The notes under the pieces are model-generated. The model worked only from the letters and a program-made list of their open reading frames with translations, made no database searches and was not told where the DNA came from. Below are positions 1 to 11,214 of a DNA stretch of 64,000 bases, one piece after another; position 1 is the first letter of the stretch, and every line of letters begins with the position of its first letter. Origin of the DNA: Dasypus novemcinctus (taxonomy: Eukaryota; Chordata; Mammalia; Cingulata; Dasypodidae); the NCBI RefSeq assembly GCF_030445035.2, contig NC_080683.1:22161528-22225527 (forward strand), written 5' to 3'. The position numbers and the translations under genes are program-made.

Positions 1-2428
1 TGTTTTAAAATTATTGCCTCCAATACGTTAAAATTTAATTTACTAAGCAATTCTAGACTATCTACTAAATGATTACATCGTGCTAGGCATGCGTAAGGAA
101 TTGGTGAACAATGGAAAACAAAGTCTCTTATCAGGGAGAATTCAGTCTAATACACACAAGACTACCCAAGTAAAAAGCTAGAAATAAATAATTACCACGG
201 GGTTTAATCAGACTTCCATATAACCCTAAAAATACTAATTTCTAGAGACACATATTGTTGAAGCACATAGTTGGTACATAATCAGTATTTATTGACTTAA
301 TGGATATATGAATTTGTGATTGGCTGAAGGAAACAGAAATATTAGTGTGGAATATATGGTCCAGGCAAAGGAAGTTCCTTGGAAGAAGTGGGGCATATGC
401 TAACACTTTTAGGAAAATAAGGGAGAAATGATTGCCAAGGGAGCTCACATCTTTCAGTGGTGGAATCTGTGGTGCCTGTAAATACTCTTTGTGTTTCTGT
501 TCTTAGCCCAGCCCTTCCTTTAATAGAATAACTCCTCGTTTTTCTATGGAGGCACAAGGGACAGGAGAGGAATTTCCCAGTTTGATTATAACCAGAAATA
601 GGAACTAGAATATACTAAGGCAATCTGGGTATTAAAAATGGAGCAGTTCCAGTCTTGCTAGTCTCAACATGAAGGAAAACCGAAAGAAAGGGATAGGTAT
701 TTCCAGAGTTGCTTTTGCCACCATCCTTTGGTTAGGCTTTCCCTTAGAAACAACACAAGCCAAGAGTTAGATTCTGCTTGCATTGAATTACATTAATATA
801 ATAATATTCTTTCCATGAATGCTGCACTATATAAAACTTTCACATTAAATTTGTAACTCTTCAAGCTATCTCGTCTTTGTATTTTAACTTTTATATTTTA
901 TATATTAGAATAGAATATTAGAATATTATGGGCCAACAGAGAATAGTGATGACCTGTATGCATGTAATTATGAAGAACATTAGTTTGGCACCATGAAGAA
1001 CTGGACTTTTGAATATTTGCCCCAAAGTCTCAAATATAAATGCTATACAGCAAAATAATTAATTATTATTAGTGTGAAGTAACTAAGACTACAAAATGGT
1101 CTAATGGGTAACAAAAGTATTATTAGTATTTTCTTTTGTTTATGTAAAATTGACCTAAAGTAGATTTATACTTTTTTTGAATGGTTCTGAGTGACTAGAT
1201 TGGTGGGAAAATGCAGTCATTTTCCTCTTAGAACAATGCTTCCTATGGCCAGTTAAATCACTTAAAAAAAGACTGAGGAAGACTGTATTAAATGCAGTAT
1301 AAATAAACACTGAAAAATAATCTTGTGTATAATCATAAAATCAGTCAGTAAAATTTGATGAATTATGAAAAATATTCAGAGATGCCAGAGGCAAGAGACA
1401 AGAAGGTGTCCCAAATTTTTAAAAGGAAAAGAATTAAATGAATCAAGGAAACTACAGACTAGGGAGTTGGAATGAACTGTTCCTCAATGCTGATTTCATT
1501 AGATGTTAATTGGATATTTTAAGAAAAAGAATATTCCAAGTATAGACAAATTAGTGTGAAAGAGTAAATAGAACAAAGTTAAACAGGCTTTTGGTTTCCC
1601 TCAGAGGCTTGAATATCTTAAAGTGTAATATGAGCCAAAGAAAAAGCTTATAATATACAGCATTTCTAAAATTCATTGCACTGCTACTGCTTTTTTCTCA
1701 TAAATCATCTACTAACATCTTATGGAACTAGTTTTTTGAGGACCATAGTGTGGAAAATATCTTGTAAAAAGGCTGTTTTAGCACCAAAAAGCCTTAGTGG
1801 TGCTTAGTAGGTGTAAATATTAGTTTATTAAAAATAATGTTAATATGAAATCATTTCCATATATTAAGTGTTATTAGATTATTAGATGTTACAAATGTAG
1901 AATATCTGTATTTCACCCAGGCACTTAACAAAGACTCATATGAGCGATATGCACCAAATTTTGTCCAGGTGAAAATATGATATGCTTCGGTATATTTATA
2001 ACCCAAAGTGTATTTTTTAATGTGAGCTCTTTAAGCTGATGGCTCCATCTCCCTTGTCTTTGTATTTCTCTGGCACTGAACATCATACTATTTGCCTCGC
2101 AGGAGGTTAGTAACTGGTTTTTTTGTTGTTGTTGTTTTTGTTTTTTGATTTTTTGTGTTTTTGTGTTTTTTCTTTTTTCATTTTAGTTTCAGTAACTTTT
2201 TAAAAAGAAGTAATTATCATATTTGATTAGAATAAAACCACAAATCCTAACTTTCCTCTTATTAACTCCTTGTTTCATTGAGTTAATCACTGAATTCAAA
2301 AGCATTTGCGTAATATACATTGATGGAAAAAAAAATTAAACCATGAAAGGAATTATGCAAGAGTATAAAATGCAACTGGTTTCATAATATTACCCATGGG
2401 GATATATTTTATTGTCAGAGTTCATTAC
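1..2428. other. No gene seen; presumed intron 2 of the P450 gene
   Basis: AT-rich sequence lying 3' (on the minus strand) of P450 exon 2. I searched by eye for the next P450 exon, which normally encodes a W-R-RRF helix C motif, and did not find it, so exons 3-9 should lie left of the window. There is a T-rich, low-complexity stretch at about 2118-2180. Nothing else is recognised. Confidence 0.5.
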
Positions 2429-2591
2429 CTTTTCCTTCAAAAAGCCTTTCAAATATAGGCACCTGAGAGCGTTCCCCAAATTGGTCACCATGATTAACCA
2501 GGGCATCTTTCACTGTCTCGAAGCCAGAGAGCACCACTACCTTCCTTGGCCCCATCTGAATGCTGTATATGGAGCCATATTTCTGAGAGAG
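2429..2591 (-). CDS. CYP2AC1: Cytochrome P450 family 2, exon 2 (CYP2AC1-like)
   Basis: This exon encodes LSQKYGSIYSIQMGPRKVVV followed by LSGFETVKDALVNHGDQFGE, the classic P450 family 2 segment running from helix A through beta-1 to helix B and ending at ERLFEGKG. It is 163 bp long, the usual size of CYP2 exon 2. It starts directly after an AG acceptor (ctaag) and ends at a GTAATG donor. The reading frame is open and joins exon 1 in phase 0. Family 2 P450s are heme mono-oxygenases anchored in the endoplasmic reticulum that oxidise small hydrophobic substrates. The CYP2AC1 assignment rests on position beside RHAG, where human carries the pseudogene CYP2AC1P (from memory). The family call is secure; the subfamily is an inference. 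Confidence 0.85.
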
Positions 2592-2689
2592 CTTAGATAT
2601 ATTAAAGAGAGAGAGAAAAACAATTCAAACATCATACTGTAGTAAAAACGTGGACTGGAACTTGATCTTAGGTAATTCAGTTCATTTAA

Positions 2690-2880
2690 ACAAACTAACC
2701 AACTTTATGATCTTACAATATATTCCTAGCACCAATGACTCCTTCAATGCACATTAAAAACCAGCAGTGTAGCCATTATTGTCATCTCCATTGTATAGGC
2801 AAGGTACAGTGGCTTTAAGTAGTCACATATCCTATAAGTGATAATGCTCTCAGCAAGGGATTCATATTCAACCTAGCTGG
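2690..2880 (+). repeat. Degraded MIR-like SINE
   Basis: The block contains a short remnant resembling the MIR core and tail region, with a diverged version of the gaggaaactgaggc-type motif. It lies in P450 intron 1. Assignment is by eye and weak. Confidence 0.3.
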
Positions 2881-3524
2881 CTGAAGAGCCTGTGGTAGTC
2901 ACCTGACTGTGAGATCCAGGTGGAAGATGAGCTGGGGGCTTCAAAGACTCCTTACTCTAAGAAACTTGGCCTTACATAGAAAACCGCATTAGAATTGCAA
3001 CAGGGAGCAGGAAATAAGGACGCAATGATTTAAGAAATACTATAATTAAGATTAAAATTGCAGGGTAGTGAAAATTAAAATGACATTTTGAGACTCTAAG
3101 GACAGAGTTTCTCAGGCAGGAACCACTGTACATAACGTAGATAATAATGGAACATGTCAGGCAAAGTAAAAAATTCAAAAAGGTAAATTTTAGAAAAAGT
3201 GCTTAGTGGAGACAGGTGGAAAAGAGGAGAAAGGACATTTCATAAGAGGAATTAACAGAACAAAAGCACAGGGTGGAGATGAGAAAGAATAAGAAAATAA
3301 ACAGTAAAGGGTTTAGGCTGGTTTAATATGTAAGGGAATGACCAATGTATTACGGAATCAAATGTGGTTGGTGCATGTGTGATTAGGTGGAGAAACTTAA
3401 TGAAAGAAAGTCTTGTATTTCCGAAGAATTAGTCTGACATGCAACTTTTGGATGTAGAAGAAAGAGTCCTTTAAGTATTAGAAGACCAGAAAACTCAAGT
3501 CCTGGTTTCTAGTTACTAATAAGT

Positions 3525-3675
3525 TCCTCAATCACTTTGAGTCCACATCTATAAATTGGGGAGAGAGATATCATCACTATTTACCTCCTAGGGTGATTGT
3601 GAGAAGTAATTGAAATCCTTACAGTTCTTTGTAAAATGAAGAGAGTACTGTAAATGTAAGGCATTATTATATTGC
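3525..3675 (+). repeat. MIR SINE
   Basis: The order 'cctcaatcacttt ... ataaattgggga ... acctcctagggtgattgtg ... gtaaatgtaaggcattatta' follows the MIR consensus on the plus strand. It is an old mammalian repeat within P450 intron 1. Confidence 0.55.
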
Positions 3676-3963
3676 CTACTGTGGTAAAGCGATATTTTTC
3701 TCTTTAGTATATCTCCCTTTGGATTTTCAAACTAAAAAGCTGTATAACACAGAATTCACTTCTCTCTGCACTTTAGAATTTAAAATATTGAAATTTATGA
3801 TGAAATGCCAACTTTATGAATATCTATCTATCATCATCTATCATCTTACCCTAAAATCAAGAAATATATAGTCTTTGAATGGAAAATTACTTTAGAGAAA
3901 TTTGATCTATTACTTGGTCCAGCCCTGTAGTTTTACAAATGAGGAAATAAAGACAGAGACTAA

Positions 3964-4063
3964 TTTATTTGTTTATTTATTTTTAAGAGGAACTGGGGAT
4001 TAAATGCAGGATCTCACACATGGAAAATAGGTGCTCAACCACTGAGCTATACCCAATGCCCTT
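3964..4063 (-). repeat. Short tRNA-derived xenarthran SINE
   Basis: In plus-strand order it reads T-rich tail, 'ggggattaaatgcaggatct' and 'gtgctcaaccactgagctat', which is the reverse complement of a tRNA-like head. It is flanked by the direct repeat cagagactaa (3954-3963 and 4064-4073), a clean target-site duplication. It lies in P450 intron 1. Confidence 0.75.
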
Positions 4064-4394
4064 CAGAGACTAAATTTTTATTATAAATTCACATGCTAAA
4101 TAATGGCAGACCCAGAGTTAAAGTCTGGATCACAATTTTTGGGCCATGCTTTTGGTTATGCCTTTTATACACAGCTTTGGGTAGTTAACTAGATGTCTTT
4201 AGAGTATGACTATTATCACAATTCAGTTCCTTTGTAGTAGGTTGTATATAAAAAATGCAATCTAAAATGGTTCAGATTAAAGTTACAGATCCATAAATAT
4301 TTCAGGGTATAAATTCCAATTTAAGTAATAGAAGTATTTTTATGTATGCAAATTGAACACCCACTAAAAATTCAATTAAAGGAGCTTTATTAAT

Positions 4395-4680
4395 TTTTTT
4401 CCGTTTTTTCTAAATGGTATTTATTTGGGGTAGGAGCTTACAGATACCGGGCCATAAAGCATAAATTGCTTCCCTCACCAAAGTCTATTTGGAGCAAGAT
4501 GGCTGCAGACATCTGCGAGTGTTAAGGCTTCCTGGGTTCCTACATTCCTGCGGCTTGCTTTTCTCTGGGTTCAAGTTTCCTTTCTTCCTGGGGCTGGCTT
4601 CTTTTTCCTCTGCATGCTGACTTCCCGGGGCTCTAGCTTAAGTCTGAGCTTTATTAAGTTTGAATCCTATCTAGTTACCT
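4395..4680. repeat. Unclassified repeat-like block in P450 intron 1
   Basis: A relatively GC- and pyrimidine-rich block (for example ttcctggggctggcttcttt) stands out from the AT-rich intron just downstream of P450 exon 1. It looks like an interspersed element, perhaps an LTR or L1 end, but I cannot place it in a family. Confidence 0.3.
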
Positions 4681-4789
4681 CATTATACATATATGATCCA
4701 GTTGTAAATACGTGAATGTTAATAAGTCCATGAGGACAAAAATGATTTAGAAAATTATAAATACATAAGAAATGAACATTTATTTTTAC

Positions 4790-4975
4790 CTCCAGCATGG
4801 TTTGATACGGCCTCTTCAGATTGAGGATATGCAGATTTCCAATAACTGGCAAAGGTCTGGGTCCTGGAGGAGAACGTTGCTTGGACGCTTTAGCCATGAA
4901 GATTTTAATATTTAAAATAAAAACAAGAATTAGGCTCAGAATTGGAAATAAGGCAGAAGAGTCAAAACCGCTCAT
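4790..4975 (-). CDS. CYP2AC1: Cytochrome P450 family 2, exon 1 (CYP2AC1-like, start codon)
   Basis: Sixty-two codons from ATG (4975-4973) to MLE, then a GTAAAA donor. Residues about 8-27 form the hydrophobic N-terminal membrane anchor, followed by a basic stretch (KASKQR) and the proline-rich hinge PPGPRPLPVIGN typical of microsomal P450s. Phase 0 at the donor matches exon 2, giving ...TMLE joined to LSQKYG. No stop or frameshift is seen in the two exons, unlike the human locus, where the orthologue is annotated as a pseudogene (from memory). Five further kilobases to the right hold no other gene, so the promoter should lie just above 4975. The remaining seven or so exons are outside the window, so overall function cannot be judged. 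Confidence 0.88.
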
Positions 4976-5109
4976 TGTCTTTAAGTAGAAGTATTATTAA
5001 AACAATAGAGATCTTTGTGATTGCAAGGAGACAGAATCAGTGGCGTCCAGAGCAAATTGAAGGCACACAGATGTTGCTAATAATGTTTGTTGTATTCTAT
5101 AGGGTACCA

Positions 5110-5122
5110 TCTATTTTATAAT
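5110..5122 (-). promoter_or_regulatory. Candidate TATA element for the P450 gene
   Basis: On the minus strand this reads AATTATAAAATAG, about 140 nt upstream of the P450 start codon. Spacing would give a 5' UTR of roughly 100 nt. This is motif matching only in AT-rich sequence. Confidence 0.25.
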
Positions 5123-5506
5123 TAAGCCCTATAATTGTGCTGGCCTTGTTTGAGCTCCCCTCCCATTTTTTTTTTTTCTTTTCATTTCTCAGTTCCATCT
5201 GTTTTGTCCAATAAAACCTGGAGGGGTTTGTTTTTCATGTAAGACAGGGATTAGTTTTAAATTTTCAGAGAAATAATACAGCATATTTAATCCTCAATGT
5301 GAAATTTACGCTTTTACAACACAATGAATTGAATTGTTTGCTAAGATACATGAACTCTATGTGGGCAGTCAAATACTAGTGCCATGCCAAGAATTTCAAG
5401 ATTCTTAATAATGAGCTCATACCCTTCCATGCTTCTAAAAGAGTCTCATATATGAGTGCAGTGTCATGGAGAGAGCACTGTTTTTGGTTTGCTTTTTTCC
5501 TTTTCT

Positions 5507-5763
5507 ATTATTTATTTATTTAGTTTGGGAGAGTACTTTTTTGTTTGTTTTTTAGGCACTGGAGCAAGGGATTGAACCTTGGACTTTGTGGGTGGGAAGC
5601 TGGCACTCAACCACTGAGCCACATTGGCTCTCCTGGGGTGGTTTTTCAATTTGTTTTGCTTGTTGTTTGTTTTTGTTGTTGTTTAGGAGGCATCAGGAAC
5701 CGAACCCTGGACCTCCCCTGTAGGAAGCAGGTACTCAACCACTTAAGCCACATCTGCTCCCCA
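5507..5763 (-). repeat. Two adjacent short tRNA-derived SINEs
   Basis: Two consecutive copies (about 5507-5632 and 5640-5763), each with a T-rich stretch, then 'attgaaccttggac' or 'ccgaaccctggacc' (reverse of a B box), then 'actcaaccact(ga/ta)gcc' (reverse of an A box). They are the same family as the element at 3964-4063, in tandem and minus sense. Confidence 0.65.
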
Positions 5764-5779
5764 AGAGGACTATTTTTAA

Positions 5780-5945
5780 AATTAGTCAATTCTGGATACA
5801 GATCCTTGCACGTACCTTCAGCAGGTTACTCAACCTCTCTGAACCTTAGTTTCATCATTTTAAAATGAGGAAATTAATAACAACATATAGCTTATTGAAT
5901 TGTGATGAGGAAGGAACTAATAAATATATAACTCAAGGAATATAC
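5780..5945 (+). repeat. MIR SINE
   Basis: 'ggttactcaacctctctgaaccttagtttcatcattttaaaatgagg'-like order matches the MIR core on the plus strand, running into an AT-rich tail. Confidence 0.6.
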
Positions 5946-6139
5946 TTAAAATTCAGTACCTAGTATTCCTCATATTTCCTTTTTTCATTCCCTGCAAACA
6001 TTCTCATTTGGTTACGTCTGCATTTACACCAGTAAATTTCAATTTTCTTCCTTTTCTGTCACCAAATTTTCCACTTTCTCTTCCTCCAGACTTTTAACCA
6101 TGTGTCTGATGTCATCCTTACCTTTACTTCTCTGCATGT

Positions 6140-7130
6140 AATGTATTTTTACCTTTGACTGCTTTTAAGATTTTTTCTTTACCATTTGTTTTGATAATGA
6201 TTATCACATGCCCTGGTATGTTCTTCTCCATGTTTCTTGCTCTTGGAGTTTGTTGAGCTTCTTGGATCTATGGGTTGATAATTTTCACTAAGTTGGAAAA
6301 TTTGGGACCATTATTTCTTCAATATTTTTACTGTCTCTTCCCCACTTAAGGAACCCCAATTGTTTTCAATGTCTTCATTTTAAAAAATTCTTTTTGTTCT
6401 CTGTGTGTTTCGTCTTGGATAGCTTCTATTTCTATGACTTCTAATTCACTTTTCTTCTACAATGTCCAGCCTGCTTTTAATCCCACTCAGTGTATTTTTC
6501 ACCTCAGATACGACTCCAAGTATGATTTGGTTCTTTTTATAACTTTCATGTCATGAACTTCTTGAGCAGCTGGAATAAAGTTATAATAAATATTTTAAAG
6601 CCTTTGTTAATTTTAACATCTATGTCAGTTCTGGGTTAGTTTTGAATGTTTAATTATTCTATTGAGTATTAGTTGTGTTTTCCTGCTTCTTTACAAGCTT
6701 GATGATCTGATTGGTTGCCAGACATTGTGAATTTTACTTTGTTGGGTATTGGTTATTTTTGCATTTCTGGAAATATTCCTATAATTTGTTCTGGAATGCA
6801 GTTAAATTGTTTGGAAAAAGTTGATTGTTTTGCAACTTGCTTTACAATTTGTTAGGCACGTTAGAGTAATCTCTAAATCCATGGTTAATTATTCTCCATC
6901 TCTGAGGCAAGCCCTACCTGCGTTTATTACCCAATGCCCCATGAATTATGGGTTTTTCTTCTGGATGGTGACAACAGGCATTATTTTCAGCCATGTGTAA
7001 GCACCAAGCACTGTTCCCTCTAATTCTCTGGGGTAATTCTTTCCATTGCCTCAGATAATTTCTTTGCTTGCATGAACTAATTAGCGCTCTGCTGAATATT
7101 CAGGAGGGACCCTGGGTAGATCACAATGAT
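6140..7130 (-). repeat. Old L1 (L1M-type) 5' region, antisense
   Basis: Plus-strand phrases such as 'gttgagcttcttggatct', 'ccattatttcttcaatattt' and 'ttctatttctatgactt' are typical of the antisense strand of old mammalian L1M 5' sequence. The same kind of sequence recurs at 12.6-14.0 kb and 52.8-53.8 kb. Confidence 0.55.
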
Positions 7131-8139
7131 TCTATCTCTATGCAGTCCTCTCTTTTCTAGGGCTCAATCCTGAATACTCTGGATGCCTAATCTCATTGGA
7201 CTCTCAGCAGTGTATTCTCAACTCAGAGAGTCTGCTGGTCTCCACCTGGGTTTCCCCCACCCTGTACACAGCTCAGAAAATCTCTTAAGGCAGTACGCCG
7301 GGGCAATAGTATGGCTAACTTCATATTTTTCTTATCTTGCAGGTGTAATTCTGCTCTGTTGCCCAATATCCAATATCTTTTTGTATATATATTTTTTCTG
7401 TTTGTTTGGTTCAAGTGGGAGGGTAAGTTTTGACCCTGTTAATCCATTTTAGCCTGAAGTAGAAGTTGGAAGATCTCTAAGATACATTACAAGGAAACAA
7501 AAACAATATGCAAAAGAGTATGTATAGTATATATAATATCATCTCAATTGCACCAAAGGAAAATAAACATATTTGTTTGTTTGTACATAAAGTATGCAGA
7601 TGTATAACTTAGTGTTTATGTATAAATTTTAAAAAAATTAATTTATTGAAATGTATAAATTATATTTTTAGGGTCTAAATAAGCTATTACTAGTAACAAT
7701 ATCTGTTAAGAAGAACTGGACATCTGGGTAGAATTTCAGGAGAAGGAAGCTTTTACTTATTATTTAAAAAATATTTAGTACAATTGGATTTTTTGCACAT
7801 AACGCCATATATGTGTATTATTTTATATTTTAGAAAAAATTAAAAACATTGAAAGTTGTTGCAGAGTAAAGAAAGCTGGAGAAGGAACTCTTTAGTTTCT
7901 TTTTCTTAATCAAGAATAATGTAGGAATTTGCATGTTTGTGTGTGTGTGTATGTGCATGTACATGGGCTATATGACAGGTTAGGCAGGGTATTAATTCCA
8001 GAGAAATAGTGTATATGCTACCGTGCTTGCAAATTGATGGAGCATGGAAGGTCACCCCACACACTGATAATTTTGATAACTTTCAATATGATTGTTTGTT
8101 ATTATCATCATCATCATCATCATAATAGTAATAACAATA
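7131..8139. other. Intergenic, nothing recognised
   Basis: Between the P450 promoter side and the next repeat I see only AT-rich sequence. The open frames near 7183-7452 overlap on both strands and show no domain, splice signal or compositional bias, so I treat them as chance. Confidence 0.4.
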
Positions 8140-8372
8140 CTTAAAATTTATTGAGTTTACTATATGCCTGCCTTGTTACTAGGTCCTTTATTATATGTTT
8201 ATAGAATTAACACAATTAGCTTATGAGAATAAATATTGTTATCATCATCCTTGTTTTATACATGAGAACACTGAGATCCAAGGAAATGAGGGAAACTGTT
8301 CATGTTTACACAACTAGTAAGAGACAGAACTGGCATTAACCTTGGCAGTCTGGTTCCAGAACTTACATTTTT
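8140..8372 (+). repeat. MIR SINE, nearly full length
   Basis: 'tattgagtttactatatgcctgcc', then 'cttgttttatacatgagaac', then 'cacaactagtaagagacaga' and 'ggcagtctggttccaga' follow the MIR order on the plus strand (segments quoted in part). Confidence 0.65.
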
Positions 8373-8382
8373 TTCCCCTTTG

Positions 8383-8430
8383 AATATATATATATATATA
8401 CACACACACACATAAATATATATATGTATG
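8383..8430. repeat. Compound microsatellite (TA)n-(CA)n-(TA)n
   Basis: About nine TA units lead into about six CA units and then another TA-rich run. It is immediately 3' of the MIR element. Confidence 0.85.
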
Positions 8431-9884
8431 TATTTTAATAAAATTTTTTTTAGTAGAGAAGTAGTAAGTTTTCAGAAAACAGAACCCACACTTTAATCAC
8501 AGCATAATGCTCTTCTCACAATTGTTAAAACCATTCTTCCCAGCATCCATTTCATCTTGGATTTAAAGAAAATCACCTGGGCTGCTAAGCCTAGGCCTGG
8601 GTGCAATGCTAGGGTCTGAAGTGGGCAGGAACTGTTACTTGACCTTCAGCTTCAGTGTCTGAGAATATAACCTAAGTGACTGATTCTGGGACAAAATTGA
8701 TTTTTAAGTCATGGTTTTACAACCAAGCCATCATAATATAAGGTCCCAAGCAGAGAGGAGGAATCAAAGTGAGAAGCAACTGGATGAAAATGATATAAAT
8801 TTGGCAAGATTGGAAGCAACAGGTGGGAAGGAGAGCCTGGAGTAATTTCCTGGGTCAGAGTTTATGGTTGCAGAAAATTAAGTAGGGAGAGGTGGAGGTT
8901 CCAGACCTGCCTGTACATAGACCTCTAAACTGGAATTTTCTGGGCTGGAGTTGATGAGAAAGAAGAAGTCAATGAGTTATTGTAATTTGTTCTTCTCATA
9001 TTTTCCTTTTCCTCATTAAAAGAGTTTGTGAAAGTGGTCTTAAAACTCCTTTATATTTTAAAATTATGCCATGATACTAATTATTAGGCAATTCTTATTG
9101 TAGGTTAATACAGACAATGTCTGATTAAAGACACATCATAAACACAGCCACTTTTACAAACTAAATGTTACAAACATTGTTAGGATTCTTGAATATATGA
9201 CTCCAAATCCTTCTCCCTTAACACCAAAATATTATAGCACAAGAATGAATTTCTGGACCTAAGGAGGGTTTGTTACAGAGCAACATAATGAAAAAAGGGT
9301 GTGGCCTTGATCTGAATTTGAATTCTGTGTCTGGTTCTGCCTTTTATGACATCACTTGTAGCAAGCTATTTAAACTCTCTATGACTCAATAAGCAGTATT
9401 ATTCATATGGGGGCTTCATTGAAAGGGAAATAAACATATAAAAACTCTAACTTATTGATCCAGTTGTTTCTCTTTGTTAATGATTTAGGGCATGCTTTCA
9501 CATTTATAGGGCACTGAATCACCAAAATTCCAACTTGAAAGCCAGGCAATTTGATCCCCAAAATATGACCCATTTTGGTGGGTTGTTGTGAATATAAATT
9601 ATGAGGTATATAATTGGTTCTATACCTGATAATTAATTTGCATGTTTAGTCTCTCACTATTTCCATGACTACAAGCCATGATCTTCTTGTTTCACTTGAG
9701 AAGTGACTTTTGTAAACCATCTATAGCACACCAGGATATCAAACATCCCAAGATTGTTTCTCAGAGGTTAAATACAGTTGGAATTTGGGTAATCCAGTGA
9801 CCTGTAAATATAAAAAATGTACCCAGTTATTTACAAAGGTGGCCACCTGTTCAATACGTTTTAATATATTTATTTTAGTTCTGA

Positions 9885-10925
9885 TAAAATCCCTAGATGA
9901 ACAGTCTCACCTTCTCTATCAGTTATACTATAAATAACTGAAAGACTATTGGTGGAAACAAAAGCTAGTGTGGCAATTTGAAGTTATTTTTTGAATCCCA
10001 AAAGATTACGTTCTTAAAATAATCTATTCCTGTGAGTGTGGTACACTTTGATTGCATTAGATTCACTGTGGATCACTTGATTAGATTGCATTTTATTGGA
10101 CTATGTCAGTAAGGCATGACTCAGTTTGGGTCCTTGGGTCTCTGCCCTTTTGCTGGGTCTTATATAAATGATGACACAGAGAGAGACACACACAGAGAAA
10201 GGAAGCTGCCATTTTGGTACTGCCGCATTAGAGAGAACTTGAGCATCAGTAAGAGGCAAACTGAAGCATAAAGCCCCAAGAGGCTGGGCCTGGTGCAAAT
10301 CAAGGCTGAAGAGACAAGTCATATACCTGAGAGCCCACAGCCAAACTCGGGAAGAAAACAGAGCAGCTGAGACTGAGAGAGGAGGCCTGAAAAGAGATAA
10401 GCCCTAAACATAGTTGTCCACAGCTGAGTTCCAGGAGTTGGTAGATTTTGGAGGGGAAAGCAGGGACCTTGGCAGAGATCAGCCACCATCTTGCTTCTCC
10501 ACATGGCAGGACACCAGGATCAACAGTAGCTGACTTTGGTGAGAAGGGATCTCTGATGGTGACTCAATTTGGACTATTCACAATCTTGGAACTGTAAAAT
10601 TTATCCCAATAAAATACCCATTATAAAAGCCAACCCAGTTCTAGTACTTTGCTTTGGCAGTCCTTTGGCAAATTAAGGCAGCTAGTAAAGTGAAAATATT
10701 TCAATTTTCATTCAACAGTCTGTAATTACAGTCAGTAATTATAAACTTATGTCTCAGATTTTGAATATGAACCAAAAATAACAAAAATGTTCAGAAATAA
10801 GCTGAGTAGAACTGGAGATTTTTAATCAAATCTGCCAATCAGCCTACATAGTATTATTTATCATTTTACACAATTTTTGGAACACAGAATAAACAAACAA
10901 CAATATTGGGTGATTTTTCCTGCCC
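9885..10925. repeat. Diverged third copy of the RHAG 3'-flank segment, split by an LTR
   Basis: Outside the LTR at 9969-10680, this sequence aligns in order with 14.86-15.14 kb and 55.87-56.12 kb. Matching landmarks include 'aagactattggtgg' with 'aaaactgttggttt', 'acaaaagctagtaaa' with 'acaaaggctaggaaa', 'tcagattttgaatatgaac' with 'tcagatttagatgagaac', and 'agatttttaatcaaat' with 'gggatttttaatcaaat'. Identity is roughly 70% by eye, much lower than the roughly 90% between the two main copies. It could be an ancient duplicate or an unrecognised old repeat. Confidence 0.5.
9969..10680 (+). mobile_element. Solo LTR, ERVL/MaLR-like, with exact 5-bp target duplication
   Basis: The element starts TGTGGCAATT and ends TTAAGGCA (TG...CA). 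It is flanked by the direct repeat gctag at 9964-9968 and 10681-10685. Internal signals are a TATA-like tatataaat near 10160 and AATAAA near 10611, as expected for the U3/R regions of an LTR in plus orientation. No internal retroviral genes are present. A 5-bp duplication fits class III/MaLR elements. Confidence 0.75.
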
Positions 10926-11214
10926 AAAGTAAATGTAGTCTCTATTTCCTTACATAAGGTTAAAAAGACCATTCCAAAGTAAACTAGAAATAATTTCATA
11001 ATGCAAGTCCAGAAGATCGCATTTTCTTAGTGTGAAAGGTCACTATTCCAAATTCCTTTGCCGAAGATTGCAACTCTTTTTCTTTCTTTTTCCCTTCCCA
11101 TTCCTTCTTTTCCTGAACAATTCAGTTCTACAGCCATAAATTGGGTGAAGCAAGGTGGCAATGCAGTATAAGATGGTTCAGAGCAGGTGTTAAAGCCTGA
11201 GTATTGTAAAGAGG

